Part shown: positions 31,885 through 39,209 of the stretch, piece by piece
Numbering within the stretch: position 1 is the stretch's first letter
How the letters are laid out: the number at the start of each line of letters is the position of its first letter
Assembly: GCA_034664165.1 (NCBI GenBank)
Contig: JAXDIE010000016.1
Location: 1-41,034 of the forward strand
Direction: 5' to 3'
DNA length: 41,034 nt
From: JACCVG01 sp034664165
Lineage (GTDB): Bacteria; Actinomycetota; Thermoleophilia; Solirubrobacterales; Thermoleophilaceae
Notes under the pieces: model-generated
Database searches by the model: none
What the model was told of the DNA's origin: nothing
What the model saw: only the letters and a program-made list of their open reading frames with translations
Made by a program: the position numbers and the translations under genes

Positions 31885-31888
31885 CGCG

Positions 31889-32446
31889 CTAGGAGAAGGA
31901 GACCTGGGTGGGCTCGCGCTCGGCCGGCGTCTCGATCTCGAAGAACTGCCGGGTCTCGAAGTTGCCCATGCCGGCGATGATGTTGGAGGGCACCTGCTGG
32001 ATCTTGGTGTTCATGGTCTCGACCGTGGAGTTGTAGAAGCGCCTGGAAGCGGCGATCTTGTCCTCGGTGGCGGTCAGCTCCCGCTGCAGCTCCAGGAAGT
32101 TCTGGTTGGCCTTCAGGTCGGGATAGGCCTCGGCTACGGCCAGCAGCTTGCCCAGCGCCTGGTTCAGCACGCCTTCGGCCTTGCCCTGATCGGCCGGGCC
32201 GTGGGCGGATACGGCGCCCGCGCGTGCGGCGGTGACCGCCTCGAAGGTCTGGCGCTCGTGGGATGCATAGCCCTTGACCGTCTCCACGAGATTGGGGATC
32301 AGGTCATGACGGCGCTTCAGCTGCACGTCGATGTCGGAGAAGCCCTCCTCCGCGGACTGGCGAAGGCGGACGAGCGTGTTGTAGGTCACGACCGCGTACA
32401 GGACGACGATCACGACGAGGGCAATGAGGATGTAGATGAGGGTCAT
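31889..32446 (-). CDS. lemA: LemA-family protein
   Basis: A 185-residue protein with one N-terminal membrane anchor (LIYILIALVVIVVLYAVVTY), then the LemA pattern YNTLVRLRQSAEEGFSDIDV, QLKRRHDLIPNLVETVKGYA, LLAVAEAYPDLKANQNFLEL and NFETRQFFEIE. The long helices form a coiled bundle on the outer face of the membrane. The function is unknown, but pairing with HtpX suggests a role in membrane quality control. The start ATG at 32446 is supported by a -10 element 6 bases upstream. Confidence 0.92.
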   Translation of the reverse strand: MTLIYILIALVVIVVLYAVVTYNTLVRLRQSAEEGFSDIDVQLKRRHDLIPNLVETVKGYASHERQTFEAVTAARAGAVSAHGPADQGKAEGVLNQALGKLLAVAEAYPDLKANQNFLELQRELTATEDKIAASRRFYNSTVETMNTKIQQVPSNIIAGMGNFETRQFFEIETPAEREPTQVSFS

Positions 32447-32452
32447 GGCTGG

Positions 32453-32458
32453 ATCGTA
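32453..32458 (-). promoter_or_regulatory. -10 element of lemA-htpX
   Basis: TACGAT on the minus strand ends 6 bases before the ATG at 32446; leaderless spacing. Confidence 0.45.
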
Positions 32459-32463
32459 GGGCT

Positions 32464-33207
32464 TCAGATCCGCCGGCCCGTCCAGAGCTCGACCCTGACC
32501 GAGACGTCGAGTGGAGTGTCCGGGATCAGCGGGCGCAGCCGGTCCAGGAGGGCCTCTCGCTCAGGCACGGGGATCTTCGAGATGAAGGACCAGGACCGGA
32601 CCCAATCCAGGTATCCCTGCCGGTCGGTGGTCTGCGGGTAACGAAGCTCGGTCAGTTCGATCGGGGAGAAGCCTCCGTGCCTGGCGAAGCCGTCCCGGCC
32701 CCGGTCCGGTGTAAAGGCTGGATGGTCGTCGCCGCGGAGCGGCAGGACCTCCGCAACCACCTTCGCCACCCACTCGGTCGAGTGGTTCCATTCCGGCCAG
32801 CGCCAGATCAGCGCCACCAGCCCACCCGGTCGGACCACGCGGTGAAGCTCGGCGGCGGCGGCGTCCGGCTTGAACCAGTGAAAGGACTCCGCGGCGGTCG
32901 CGGCGTCGGCCGACTGGTCGGGGAGGGGGATGGCCTCGGCTGTCCCCTCCAGCGCATTCTCCGGCCCGAGCTTGTCAGCCAGCTGTGCGCGCATGTCGGC
33001 GAGCGGCTCGACCGCGATCACGTCGTGTCCCGCGGCCGCCAATCCCTGGCTCAGAAGCCCTGTGCCCGCTCCGAGGTCCAAAACCCGCGAGCCGGGGTCG
33101 AGGCCGATCGCCTCGATGACCTCGGGCGGGTACGTGCCCCGCGCGGCGTCGTAGTCCTGGGCCGCCTGGCCCGTGAAGCCGGCGGTGTTGGGGTGGAGCT
33201 CGCTCAC
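32464..33207 (-). CDS. SAM-dependent methyltransferase (class I)
   Basis: A 247-residue methyltransferase with motif I VLDLGAGTGLLSQGLAAAGH, the acidic end of strand 2 (VIAVEPLADM), and the post-motif blocks GTAEAIPLPDQSADAAT and LHRVVRPGGLVALIW. It starts YDAARGTYPPEVI, typical of UbiE/Methyltransf_11-like enzymes acting on small molecules or lipids. The substrate is unknown. It lies upstream of lemA with 17 bases between, but lemA has its own -10 element. Start GTG at 33207. Confidence 0.85.
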   Translation of the reverse strand: MSELHPNTAGFTGQAAQDYDAARGTYPPEVIEAIGLDPGSRVLDLGAGTGLLSQGLAAAGHDVIAVEPLADMRAQLADKLGPENALEGTAEAIPLPDQSADAATAAESFHWFKPDAAAAELHRVVRPGGLVALIWRWPEWNHSTEWVAKVVAEVLPLRGDDHPAFTPDRGRDGFARHGGFSPIELTELRYPQTTDRQGYLDWVRSWSFISKIPVPEREALLDRLRPLIPDTPLDVSVRVELWTGRRI

Positions 33208-33214
33208 GGGCCCA

Positions 33215-33220
33215 AGAATA
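33215..33220 (-). promoter_or_regulatory. -10 element of the methyltransferase gene
   Basis: TATTCT on the minus strand ends 7 bases before the GTG at 33207; leaderless spacing. Confidence 0.55.
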
Positions 33221-33238
33221 GGAGTCCACGGGCCGGGC

Positions 33239-33244
33239 TAGAGT
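33239..33244 (+). promoter_or_regulatory. -10 element of the membrane protein/haemoglobin unit
   Basis: TAGAGT ends 9 bases before the ATG at 33254; leaderless spacing. It shares a 46-base divergent gap with the methyltransferase promoter. Confidence 0.5.
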
Positions 33245-33253
33245 GGCGCCAGC

Positions 33254-34024
33254 ATGAGCGCCGACCCCACGCCCGGCTCCACTCTCAATGCGTCATCCCC
33301 GCTCGCCCAGTTCCTGGCGGCAGGGGTGCTCGGGCTCACGGGCGTGCTCGCCGCCCTCGGTGTGACTGGCGGCGCGATCGCCCGGATCATGCGCAACGAG
33401 TGGAGCTTCCTCCCGTGCTTCCTGGTGATCGTCCTTGCGGTCGGGATCGGTGTGATCGCGCCGGTGGTGTCCCGCCAGGTACCCGACCGTGTGCTTGTGC
33501 CTGGCGTGATCGTCCTCCTCCTGGCGCTCGGGTGGATGGCGGGCCTCGCGGTCAAGACGGCCAACAGCCAGGAGCGGCCCAACGTGAGCGCCAGCCTGGT
33601 CACTTCACCCGACAATCGCCTCGTTGTGGAGGCCTCGATCACGACGGGCGGCTTGAAGACGGACCAGTACGTGCTGGTCCGCGTCGAGGGCCATTCACCC
33701 GCGCCGCTGGCCGAGTTCCATGTTGGCGCGCCGCGCAAGGGCGAGAAGGGCGACGTGCTCCAGGCAACCGACCGGGGCGGGGGCTCCTACCAGATCGTCT
33801 ACACGGCACGCGCAGGCCCGGAGGAGGACGGCACCGTTGATGCCGCCGTCAAATCGGAGATCCCCGCACACCTCTACGACAGCGTCATTGTCAGCGCGAT
33901 CGTCTTCACCCCTCACACCGACAAACTCTCCGACCAGGGCATTCGCCGCTGCCGGAGCTTGTCGGCTCACTGGGGCTGCGCGATTCTGCTGGCACCCGAG
34001 CCCCGGGTCGAGCTGCCGAAGTAG
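33254..34024 (+). CDS. Membrane protein of unknown function
   Basis: A 256-residue protein with three N-terminal membrane helices (about residues 18-42, 54-74 and 80-100) followed by a soluble, beta-rich domain of about 150 residues (NVSASLVTSPDNRLVVEASI, then DQYVLVRVEGHS, and SYQIVYTARAGPEEDGTVDA). The soluble part resembles an Ig-like or adhesion fold but I cannot name a family. Two Cys near the end (RRCRSLSAHWGCAILL) may form a disulfide, which would put this domain outside. The haemoglobin gene starts two bases after its stop, so they are co-translated. Confidence 0.7.
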   Translation: MSADPTPGSTLNASSPLAQFLAAGVLGLTGVLAALGVTGGAIARIMRNEWSFLPCFLVIVLAVGIGVIAPVVSRQVPDRVLVPGVIVLLLALGWMAGLAVKTANSQERPNVSASLVTSPDNRLVVEASITTGGLKTDQYVLVRVEGHSPAPLAEFHVGAPRKGEKGDVLQATDRGGGSYQIVYTARAGPEEDGTVDAAVKSEIPAHLYDSVIVSAIVFTPHTDKLSDQGIRRCRSLSAHWGCAILLAPEPRVELPK

Positions 34025-34026
34025 GC

Positions 34027-34494
34027 ATGGCCGCAGAGACCCCCACGATCTACGAGTGGGCAGGCCGGCGGGAGGCGTTCTCCAAGTGGCTGAACCTCTT
34101 CTATGACCGTGTGGAGGAGGACGACCTGCTCGGGCCGGTGTTCGGCGGGACCGTGACGGGCGAGCACCGGGAGCACGTCACGGACTGGTGGGCCGAGGTC
34201 ATGGGAGGCCCGGCCACATATACAGAGAGTCACGGCGGCTACGAGCACATGTTGGCCAAGCATCACGATCTGGCGATCACCTCCGAGCAGCGCCTGCGGT
34301 TCGTCACGCTGCTGAGCCAGGCTGCCGATGACGCCGGTCTTCCGGCCGACCCGGAGTTCCGCGCGGCGCTGATGGGCTACGCGGAGTGGGGGACCCGGCT
34401 GGCCGTGCACAACTCCCAGCCGGGTGCGGAGGTCGCGCCACACGCGCCCGTCCCGCGCTGGGGCTGGGGCGTGGCTCCGCCGTATCAGCCCTAG
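34027..34494 (+). CDS. Group II truncated haemoglobin
   Basis: A 155-residue 2-on-2 globin. FSKWLNLFYDRVEEDDLLGPVF is the helix A-B/C region, HREHVTDWWAEVMGGPATYT leads into the Gly-Gly turn, GGYEHMLAKHHDLAIT carries the proximal (F8) His, and YAEWGTRLAVHNSQPG contains the G8 Trp that marks group II. Group II globins such as GlbO bind O2 tightly and deal with oxygen, NO or peroxide chemistry. It is slightly longer than usual, with a Pro/Trp-rich tail (PRWGWGVAPPYQP). It is coupled to the preceding membrane protein and converges with the TetR gene. Confidence 0.88.
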   Translation: MAAETPTIYEWAGRREAFSKWLNLFYDRVEEDDLLGPVFGGTVTGEHREHVTDWWAEVMGGPATYTESHGGYEHMLAKHHDLAITSEQRLRFVTLLSQAADDAGLPADPEFRAALMGYAEWGTRLAVHNSQPGAEVAPHAPVPRWGWGVAPPYQP

Positions 34495-34502
34495 CGCCGG
34501 GC

Positions 34503-35111
34503 TCAGGCCCAGCTGCGGATCATCACGCGCACTGCGTCAAGCGTCCTGAAGACCTCTTCGCCGGCCGCGGTGGCCCGGGCCAGTCCCAGGATGCCCTGGA
34601 ACGTGGCGACCATCATGGTCGCCGCTACCTCGGGGTCCGGCACGTGCTCGCCCAGTTCGCGGGCCCGTGTAAGGGTGGCCTCGACCGCCGCCTTCGCCCG
34701 CTCCCGGTGCTCGGTCGCGTAGTGCAGCGAGATGTCGCTGCGGCCCGCGAGCGAGGCCGTGGACATGACGAACAGGCAGCCGGATGCCCCGAAGGGGCCG
34801 CGCAGCTGCATCTCGATGAGGCCCACGAACTCGAGCAGGTCCTCGATCCCGCGCCGGCCCTCCTCCAGCGGCGCGAGCATCCGCGAGATCTCCTCGTAGT
34901 AGCGCTCCATCACGCGCTCGTAGGTCTGAGCCTTCGTGCCGAAGGTGTTGTAGAGGCTGGAGGTGGAGAGGCCGGTGGCCTTGGCCATCTGCTGCTGGTT
35001 CACCTGGTCGTAGCCCTGCTCCCAGAAGAGAGCCATCAGGGCGTCGGTTGCCAGATCCTCATCGAACTCCCGGGGCCGCCCGCGTGTGACCGATATCACT
35101 TTTGCGTTCAC
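34503..35111 (-). CDS. TetR-family repressor of the dioxygenase-P450 operon
   Basis: A 202-residue TetR regulator. RGRPREFDEDLATDALMALF opens the DNA-binding domain and the helix-turn-helix is QQQMAKATGLSTSSLYNTFG. The rest is a ligand domain of the AcrR/TetR_C type with GPFGASGCLFVMSTASLAG, where a Cys could respond to a thiol-reactive or hydroperoxide ligand (speculative). It is divergent from the 60-aa gene at 35166 with 54 bases between, which hold an inverted repeat over both promoters, so it most likely represses itself and the operon. The GTG start at 35111 fits a -10 element 9 bases upstream. A fatty acid or fatty acid hydroperoxide is a reasonable guess for the inducer. Confidence 0.88.
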   Translation of the reverse strand: MNAKVISVTRGRPREFDEDLATDALMALFWEQGYDQVNQQQMAKATGLSTSSLYNTFGTKAQTYERVMERYYEEISRMLAPLEEGRRGIEDLLEFVGLIEMQLRGPFGASGCLFVMSTASLAGRSDISLHYATEHRERAKAAVEATLTRARELGEHVPDPEVAATMMVATFQGILGLARATAAGEEVFRTLDAVRVMIRSWA

Positions 35112-35113
35112 GG

Positions 35114-35139
35114 ACTCAGTATGCTACGTTTTTCTGAGT
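35114..35139. promoter_or_regulatory. Putative TetR operator with two divergent -10 elements
   Basis: ACTCAG (35114-35119) and CTGAGT (35134-35139) are inverted half-sites 14 bases apart. Between them lie TAGCAT on the minus strand (35126-35121, 9 bases before the tetR GTG) and TATGCT (35120-35125) or TACGTT (35125-35130) on the plus strand. A bound dimer would cover both promoters. Confidence 0.6.
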
Positions 35140-35165
35140 AAGTCAACCCAAAAAGGAGCAGGACC

Positions 35166-35348
35166 ATGCGCAAGACGTTCGACAACATCCTTCAGCCCGG
35201 CCAGATCAACGTCGCCCGCGAGGCCGAGGGCAGCTACGTCCTCGACGTCGGCGGCAACGCCTCGGCCCAGCAGTTCGACAGCGTCCAGTCGGTCTGGGAG
35301 GCCCTGGACGAGATCGACGCCCCGCGTCGTCACGCACAGGCTGCGTAG
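35166..35348 (+). CDS. Small protein of unknown function, first gene of the dioxygenase-P450 operon
   Basis: A 60-residue acidic protein (MRKTFDNILQPGQINVARE, then YVLDVGGNASAQQFDSVQSVW, and EALDEID). AAGGAG lies 7 bases before the ATG, a strong ribosome binding site, so it is well translated. It has no signal peptide or membrane segment. I recognise no family. Its place between a TetR operator and the oxygenase genes suggests a role linked to them, such as a small regulator or partner, but this is only context. Confidence 0.6.
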   Translation: MRKTFDNILQPGQINVAREAEGSYVLDVGGNASAQQFDSVQSVWEALDEIDAPRRHAQAA

Positions 35349-35399
35349 CGGGTTGCGAACGACCGGTGGCAGTGGTTGCGCGGCCGGAGGCCGATCTCT

Positions 35400-35405
35400 T
35401 AGGGT
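35400..35405 (+). promoter_or_regulatory. Possible -10 element before the 217-aa gene
   Basis: TAGGGT lies 35 bases before the ATG at 35441, with a weak TTGCGC about 19 bases further upstream. It would allow the last four genes to be transcribed without the small gene. A GAGGAG ribosome binding site (35430-35435) precedes the ATG. Confidence 0.3.
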
Positions 35406-35440
35406 CTGGCTCCGGCCGCTTTCAACCGCGAGGAGACCCG

Positions 35441-36094
35441 ATGAGCACCGCCACCACCGAGAAGACCTCCGACGGCTCTTCTCCGATCGCCACGAGGGTC
35501 GCGGCGCTCCGCGCGCAGTACTCCTCCGACCCGGCCCCGGCCGCCGACGCCGCCTGGGCGTGGATCGAGGATCTCCAGGATCTGGCCGCCCACAAGCGTG
35601 ACGAGGCCGAGGCCGCCCTTGACGAGTTGTTCGCCCTGGGGCACGCGCCAAAGGACCTGTCAGGGCCGACCGAGGGAATCCTTGTCGCGCCCCTGATCCA
35701 GCCCCTCGTGGACAAGGTCGCCCGTGCGATCACCTCCGCATGGATGCCGTGGCAGGGCAAGAGCTTCGACCGCGCCGCGGGCCGCGGGGACAACCGCCTC
35801 CGCGGCGAGACCCGATGGATCGCCAAGGTGCTGTGGCCGTTGTACGGAACCAAGGAAGCCCCCGACGGGCGCCTGGCCTTCGACTTCGAGACCCGCGTCG
35901 AGCCGGGCGAGCTGGATCCCGGCGTCGAGGTGCTCGTGATCGACTACGCGCCGATCGACAAGAACCCGAGCCTGATCATCAAGTCGATCCGCGACGAGCT
36001 GGTCGAGATCGTCCCGGGCGCCAATCTCGGCAAGATTCTCTACCGTCGCGGCGGCGGCTACACCAACATCGGCTTCTTCGCCCTGCGAAGCTAG
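35441..36094 (+). CDS. Unknown 217-aa protein in the dioxygenase-P450 operon
   Basis: A 217-residue cytoplasmic protein. The N-terminal 60 residues are helical and charged (AWAWIEDLQDLAAHKRDEAE); the rest is beta-rich, with MPWQGKSFDRAAGRGDNRLR, WIAKVLWPLYGTKEAPDGRL, VLVIDYAPIDKNPSLIIKSI and GKILYRRGGGYTNIGFFALR. The alternating strands and the PWQGKSFD and GGGYTNIGFFAL segments suggest a lipocalin-like or similar ligand-holding barrel, which would suit a fatty acid or oxylipin; that is inference. I chose the ATG at 35441 with GAGGAG 5 bases upstream; an upstream in-frame start at 35366 lacks this. It precedes the alpha-dioxygenase gene by 29 bases. Confidence 0.7.
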   Translation: MSTATTEKTSDGSSPIATRVAALRAQYSSDPAPAADAAWAWIEDLQDLAAHKRDEAEAALDELFALGHAPKDLSGPTEGILVAPLIQPLVDKVARAITSAWMPWQGKSFDRAAGRGDNRLRGETRWIAKVLWPLYGTKEAPDGRLAFDFETRVEPGELDPGVEVLVIDYAPIDKNPSLIIKSIRDELVEIVPGANLGKILYRRGGGYTNIGFFALRS

Positions 36095-36123
36095 CCCGCG
36101 AACCGACTAGGGGGAGGACTCAC

Positions 36124-37941
36124 ATGGACGTTCGCAAGACGCTGGAGAAGACGGCCGAGACGACCTTCGGCAAGGTGAACTCGACGGTCTTTCGGCAGGT
36201 CAACAGGGTCACCGACTGGTGGAACCTCCCGACGCCCGTGGCGCTGATGAACCTGCGCGCCCTGCGCGACGACCTGCGCGAGTCCAACCTGATCGACACG
36301 GTTGGGCCTCACGAAGCCGGTGGGCCGGCAACCCGCGACGACCTGCCCGACCACCGCACCTACGACGGCTCGCACCAGGACCCGAGCGATCCCGACATGG
36401 GCAAGGCCGGCACGCGCTTCGGCCGCAACTCCCCGACGGAGCTCACCGAACCGGAGCCGCTGGCCCAGCGCATGGAGCCGAGCCCGCGCGAGGTGGCCAA
36501 CCGCCTTCTCCTTCGCGACGAATTCAAACCGGCGACCTCGCTGAACGTCCTGGCCGCCTGCTGGATCCAGTTCCAGAACCACGACTGGTTCGGCCACGGC
36601 GAGAACTCGCCCGACACCTACATCGACATCGAGCTCGACGAGAACGACAACTGGCCCGAGGGCACGACGATGCAGGTGAGGGCCACGACGCCCGACCGCA
36701 CCCGCACGGGCAAGAGCGGGCTGCCGCCGACCTTCATCAACACCGTCACCCACTGGTGGGACCTCTCGCAGGTCTACGGCTCCTCCGAGGAGCGCTGCCG
36801 CGAGCTGCGGACCGGCACCGACGGCAAGATGAAGATCGAGGAAGGGATGCTCCCGAACGAGACCGAGGCCAAGCTCGACGGCGTCGACCTCACGGGCTTC
36901 TCCGACAACTACTGGATCGGGCTGTCGCTGCTCCACACGCTGTTCACCAAGGAGCACAACGCGATCTGCGACCACCTCAAGGGCTCGTACCCGACCTGGG
37001 ACGACGAGCAGCTGTTCCTCACCGCGCGCCTGGTCAACTCGGCGGTGAGCGCGAGGATCCACACAGTCGAATGGACTCCGGGGATCCTGGCCAATCCGGT
37101 GCTCGACCGCGCGATGCACGCCAACTGGTACGGCGTCCTGCCGCAGTGGGTGCGCAAGCGCTTCGGCCACGTGGGCACCGAGATGATCGGCGGCATCGTC
37201 GGCTCCGACCAGGAGCACCACACCGCGCCGTACGCGATCACCGAGGAGTTCATCTCCGTCTACAGGCTGCATCCGCTGCTGCCCGACGACTACGAGATCC
37301 GCGACCACAAGACCGACAAGCTCGTCGACGAGATCGACTTCGACCCGATCCAGGGCGCCGGCACGCGGCCGACGATCAAGAAGTACGGCTGGTCGGACCT
37401 GCTCTATTCCTTCGGCGTCGCCCATCCGGGGGCGATCACGCTGAAGAACCACCCGGTGGGCCTGTCCAACCACGTCCGCCTGAACGGCGATCGCGTCGAC
37501 CTCGGCACGATCGACATCCTTCGCGACCGCGAGCGCGGCGTGCCGCGTTACAACGACTTTCGCGAGGAGCTGCGCAAGCCCCGGATCAAGAGGTTCGAGG
37601 ACCTGACCGACGACCCGGAGCTGGCCGAGGAGATCCGCGACGTCTACAACAACGACATCGACCGCGTCGACCTTCAGGTCGGCATGCTGGCCGAGCCGCT
37701 GCCCCCGGGCTTCGGGTTCTCGGACACGGCTTTCCGGATCTTCATCCTGATGGCCTCGAGGCGCCTGCGGTCGGATCGCTTCTTCACCAACGATTACTCG
37801 CCGGACGTCTACACGCCCGAGGGGATCCGCTGGGTCGAGGAGACCGACATGAGGGACGTGCTGCTGCGCCACCACCCCGAGCTCGCGCCGGCGCTGGAGG
37901 GCGTGCCGAACGCCTTCGGCCCCTGGAACCGGGTCGGTTGA
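36124..37941 (+). CDS. Alpha-dioxygenase-like haem peroxidase
   Basis: A 605-residue member of the animal haem peroxidase superfamily whose motifs follow plant alpha-dioxygenases. Visible are RFGRNSP, LAACWIQFQNHDWFGHGEN with distal His153, HWWDLSQVYGSS, LHTLFTKEHNAICDHLKGSY, HTVEWTPGILANPVLDRAMH, TEEFISVYRLHPLLPDDYEI with Tyr380 (radical Tyr) three residues before proximal haem ligand His383, RDRERGVPRYNDFREEL, and SRRLRSDRFFT, whose Arg probably binds the fatty acid carboxylate. Alpha-dioxygenases add O2 to the alpha carbon of fatty acids, giving 2-hydroperoxides that can decarboxylate to aldehydes. There is no signal peptide. AGGGGGAGGA precedes the ATG. The end overlaps the P450 start by four bases. 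Confidence 0.88.
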   Translation: MDVRKTLEKTAETTFGKVNSTVFRQVNRVTDWWNLPTPVALMNLRALRDDLRESNLIDTVGPHEAGGPATRDDLPDHRTYDGSHQDPSDPDMGKAGTRFGRNSPTELTEPEPLAQRMEPSPREVANRLLLRDEFKPATSLNVLAACWIQFQNHDWFGHGENSPDTYIDIELDENDNWPEGTTMQVRATTPDRTRTGKSGLPPTFINTVTHWWDLSQVYGSSEERCRELRTGTDGKMKIEEGMLPNETEAKLDGVDLTGFSDNYWIGLSLLHTLFTKEHNAICDHLKGSYPTWDDEQLFLTARLVNSAVSARIHTVEWTPGILANPVLDRAMHANWYGVLPQWVRKRFGHVGTEMIGGIVGSDQEHHTAPYAITEEFISVYRLHPLLPDDYEIRDHKTDKLVDEIDFDPIQGAGTRPTIKKYGWSDLLYSFGVAHPGAITLKNHPVGLSNHVRLNGDRVDLGTIDILRDRERGVPRYNDFREELRKPRIKRFEDLTDDPELAEEIRDVYNNDIDRVDLQVGMLAEPLPPGFGFSDTAFRIFILMASRRLRSDRFFTNDYSPDVYTPEGIRWVEETDMRDVLLRHHPELAPALEGVPNAFGPWNRVG

Positions 37942-39209
37942 GCGGGGCACTCGCGCGCGCGAGCCTGGTCGAGAACGCGCGCTTCAACGCGACGGTCGTA
38001 GTCCCCAATGCCCTGCAGGGCATCTTCCGGCGGCGCCGCCTGGCGGTTCAGGCGGCGACCATCGCGGGCGTCGACGGCCAGGCCGTGGGTCTGCTCGAGG
38101 GCATGTCGCGCTCGTACGCCGGCGGCCCGGTGTGGGTGAAGGTCGCCCGCGACGACGCCCTCCTGCTCCTTGACCCCGAAGACGTGGGCCGCGCGCTCGA
38201 GCAGTCACCCGACCCGTTCGCATCCGACCCCAAGGCCAAGCGCGACGGGATGGTCCACTTCCAGCCCGACGCCCTGACCATCTCCCGCGGCGAGGACTGG
38301 GTGAGCCGCCGGCGCTTTGCCGAGGCCATCCTGGGTCAGGCGCCCGTCGATCGCACCGTGTTCATCACGCAGGAGGAGACCGGGCGCCTGCTGTCCTGCC
38401 TGTCCGCGGGCCAGGAGATCACGTGGACCCCGTGGAACCGGATGATCCAGCGCGTGACCAGGCGAGTGGTGCTGGGCAACGCCGCCTCGGGCGATGTCGA
38501 GCTGACGGAGATGCTGGAGCAGATGATGTCCGGCGCCAACGGAATGCCGGGCAAGCCCTCAGAGCACCTGGAGGCCTTCGAGCGGAAGATCGCCGCCTAC
38601 ATCGAGAAGGCCGACGAGGGCAGCCTCGCGGCGCTGGCGCGCAGCGCGCCGACGGACCAGAACACCCATCCCGCCGGCCAGCTGACCCATTGGCTCTTCG
38701 CCCTCGGCGACACCCTGGCCGTCAATGCACTGCGGGCGCTGGTGTTGCTGGCATCGCACCCCGCGCAGGCGGAGCTGGCCCTGGGCGAGCAGTCCGGTGC
38801 GTACACCGATGCGTGCCTCCACGAGGCCATGCGGCTCTGGCCGACCACCACGATGCTCTCGCGGGTGTCGCTGGCCGCGACCAACTGGGGTGGCGAGCGG
38901 GTCCCGGCCGGGACCCAGTTCGTGATCGTCAACACCTACGGCCACCGTGACCGGGACCGGCTGGAGTTCGCGGACCGGTTTGCGCCGGAGGAATGGGTCG
39001 ATGGCGACGCGGCCTCCTACCCGGGCTTCAACGCCTTCAGCCGCGGGCCCCAGGGTTGCCCGGGAACGGCCCTGGCCCTGCTCGTGGGAAGGACGGCGAT
39101 ACGGGCGGTGCTCGAGCGGGGAATCGACTCTCCCTCCCCGGACCTTGACCCGAGCCGGCCGCTGCCCCACATGCTCGACTACTTCGGCGCTGCGGTGACG
39201 GTCGCCTGA
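37938..39209 (+). CDS. Cytochrome P450 coupled to the alpha-dioxygenase
   Basis: A 423-residue cytochrome P450. The I-helix has FALGDTLAVN with the acid-alcohol pair Asp258-Thr259, the K-helix ExxR is Glu296-Ala-Met-Arg299 (HEAMRLWP), the PERF-like stretch is DRFAPEEWVDG, and the haem loop FSRGPQGCPGTALAL supplies the thiolate Cys374. The TTG start at 37938 overlaps the dioxygenase stop (TTGA), so the two proteins are made together. No ferredoxin, ferredoxin reductase or aldehyde dehydrogenase gene is near. It could act as a hydroperoxide isomerase or dehydratase on the dioxygenase product, like the P450 half of fungal Ppo enzymes, but the intact Asp-Thr pair also fits a normal monooxygenase. 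The next gene overlaps by one base. Confidence 0.88.
   Translation: MSGALARASLVENARFNATVVVPNALQGIFRRRRLAVQAATIAGVDGQAVGLLEGMSRSYAGGPVWVKVARDDALLLLDPEDVGRALEQSPDPFASDPKAKRDGMVHFQPDALTISRGEDWVSRRRFAEAILGQAPVDRTVFITQEETGRLLSCLSAGQEITWTPWNRMIQRVTRRVVLGNAASGDVELTEMLEQMMSGANGMPGKPSEHLEAFERKIAAYIEKADEGSLAALARSAPTDQNTHPAGQLTHWLFALGDTLAVNALRALVLLASHPAQAELALGEQSGAYTDACLHEAMRLWPTTTMLSRVSLAATNWGGERVPAGTQFVIVNTYGHRDRDRLEFADRFAPEEWVDGDAASYPGFNAFSRGPQGCPGTALALLVGRTAIRAVLERGIDSPSPDLDPSRPLPHMLDYFGAAVTVA

Noticed and set aside
36219..37937. A 996-codon frame read as an N-terminal extension of the P450
   Set aside because: The part before 37938 is an out-of-frame shadow of the dioxygenase. The P450 start overlapping the dioxygenase stop explains the operon better than a fusion.
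36091..37950. Minus-strand open frame of 619 codons opposite the alpha-dioxygenase gene
   Set aside because: Antisense shadow rich in Val, Asp, Leu and Arg; the plus strand has all haem peroxidase motifs.
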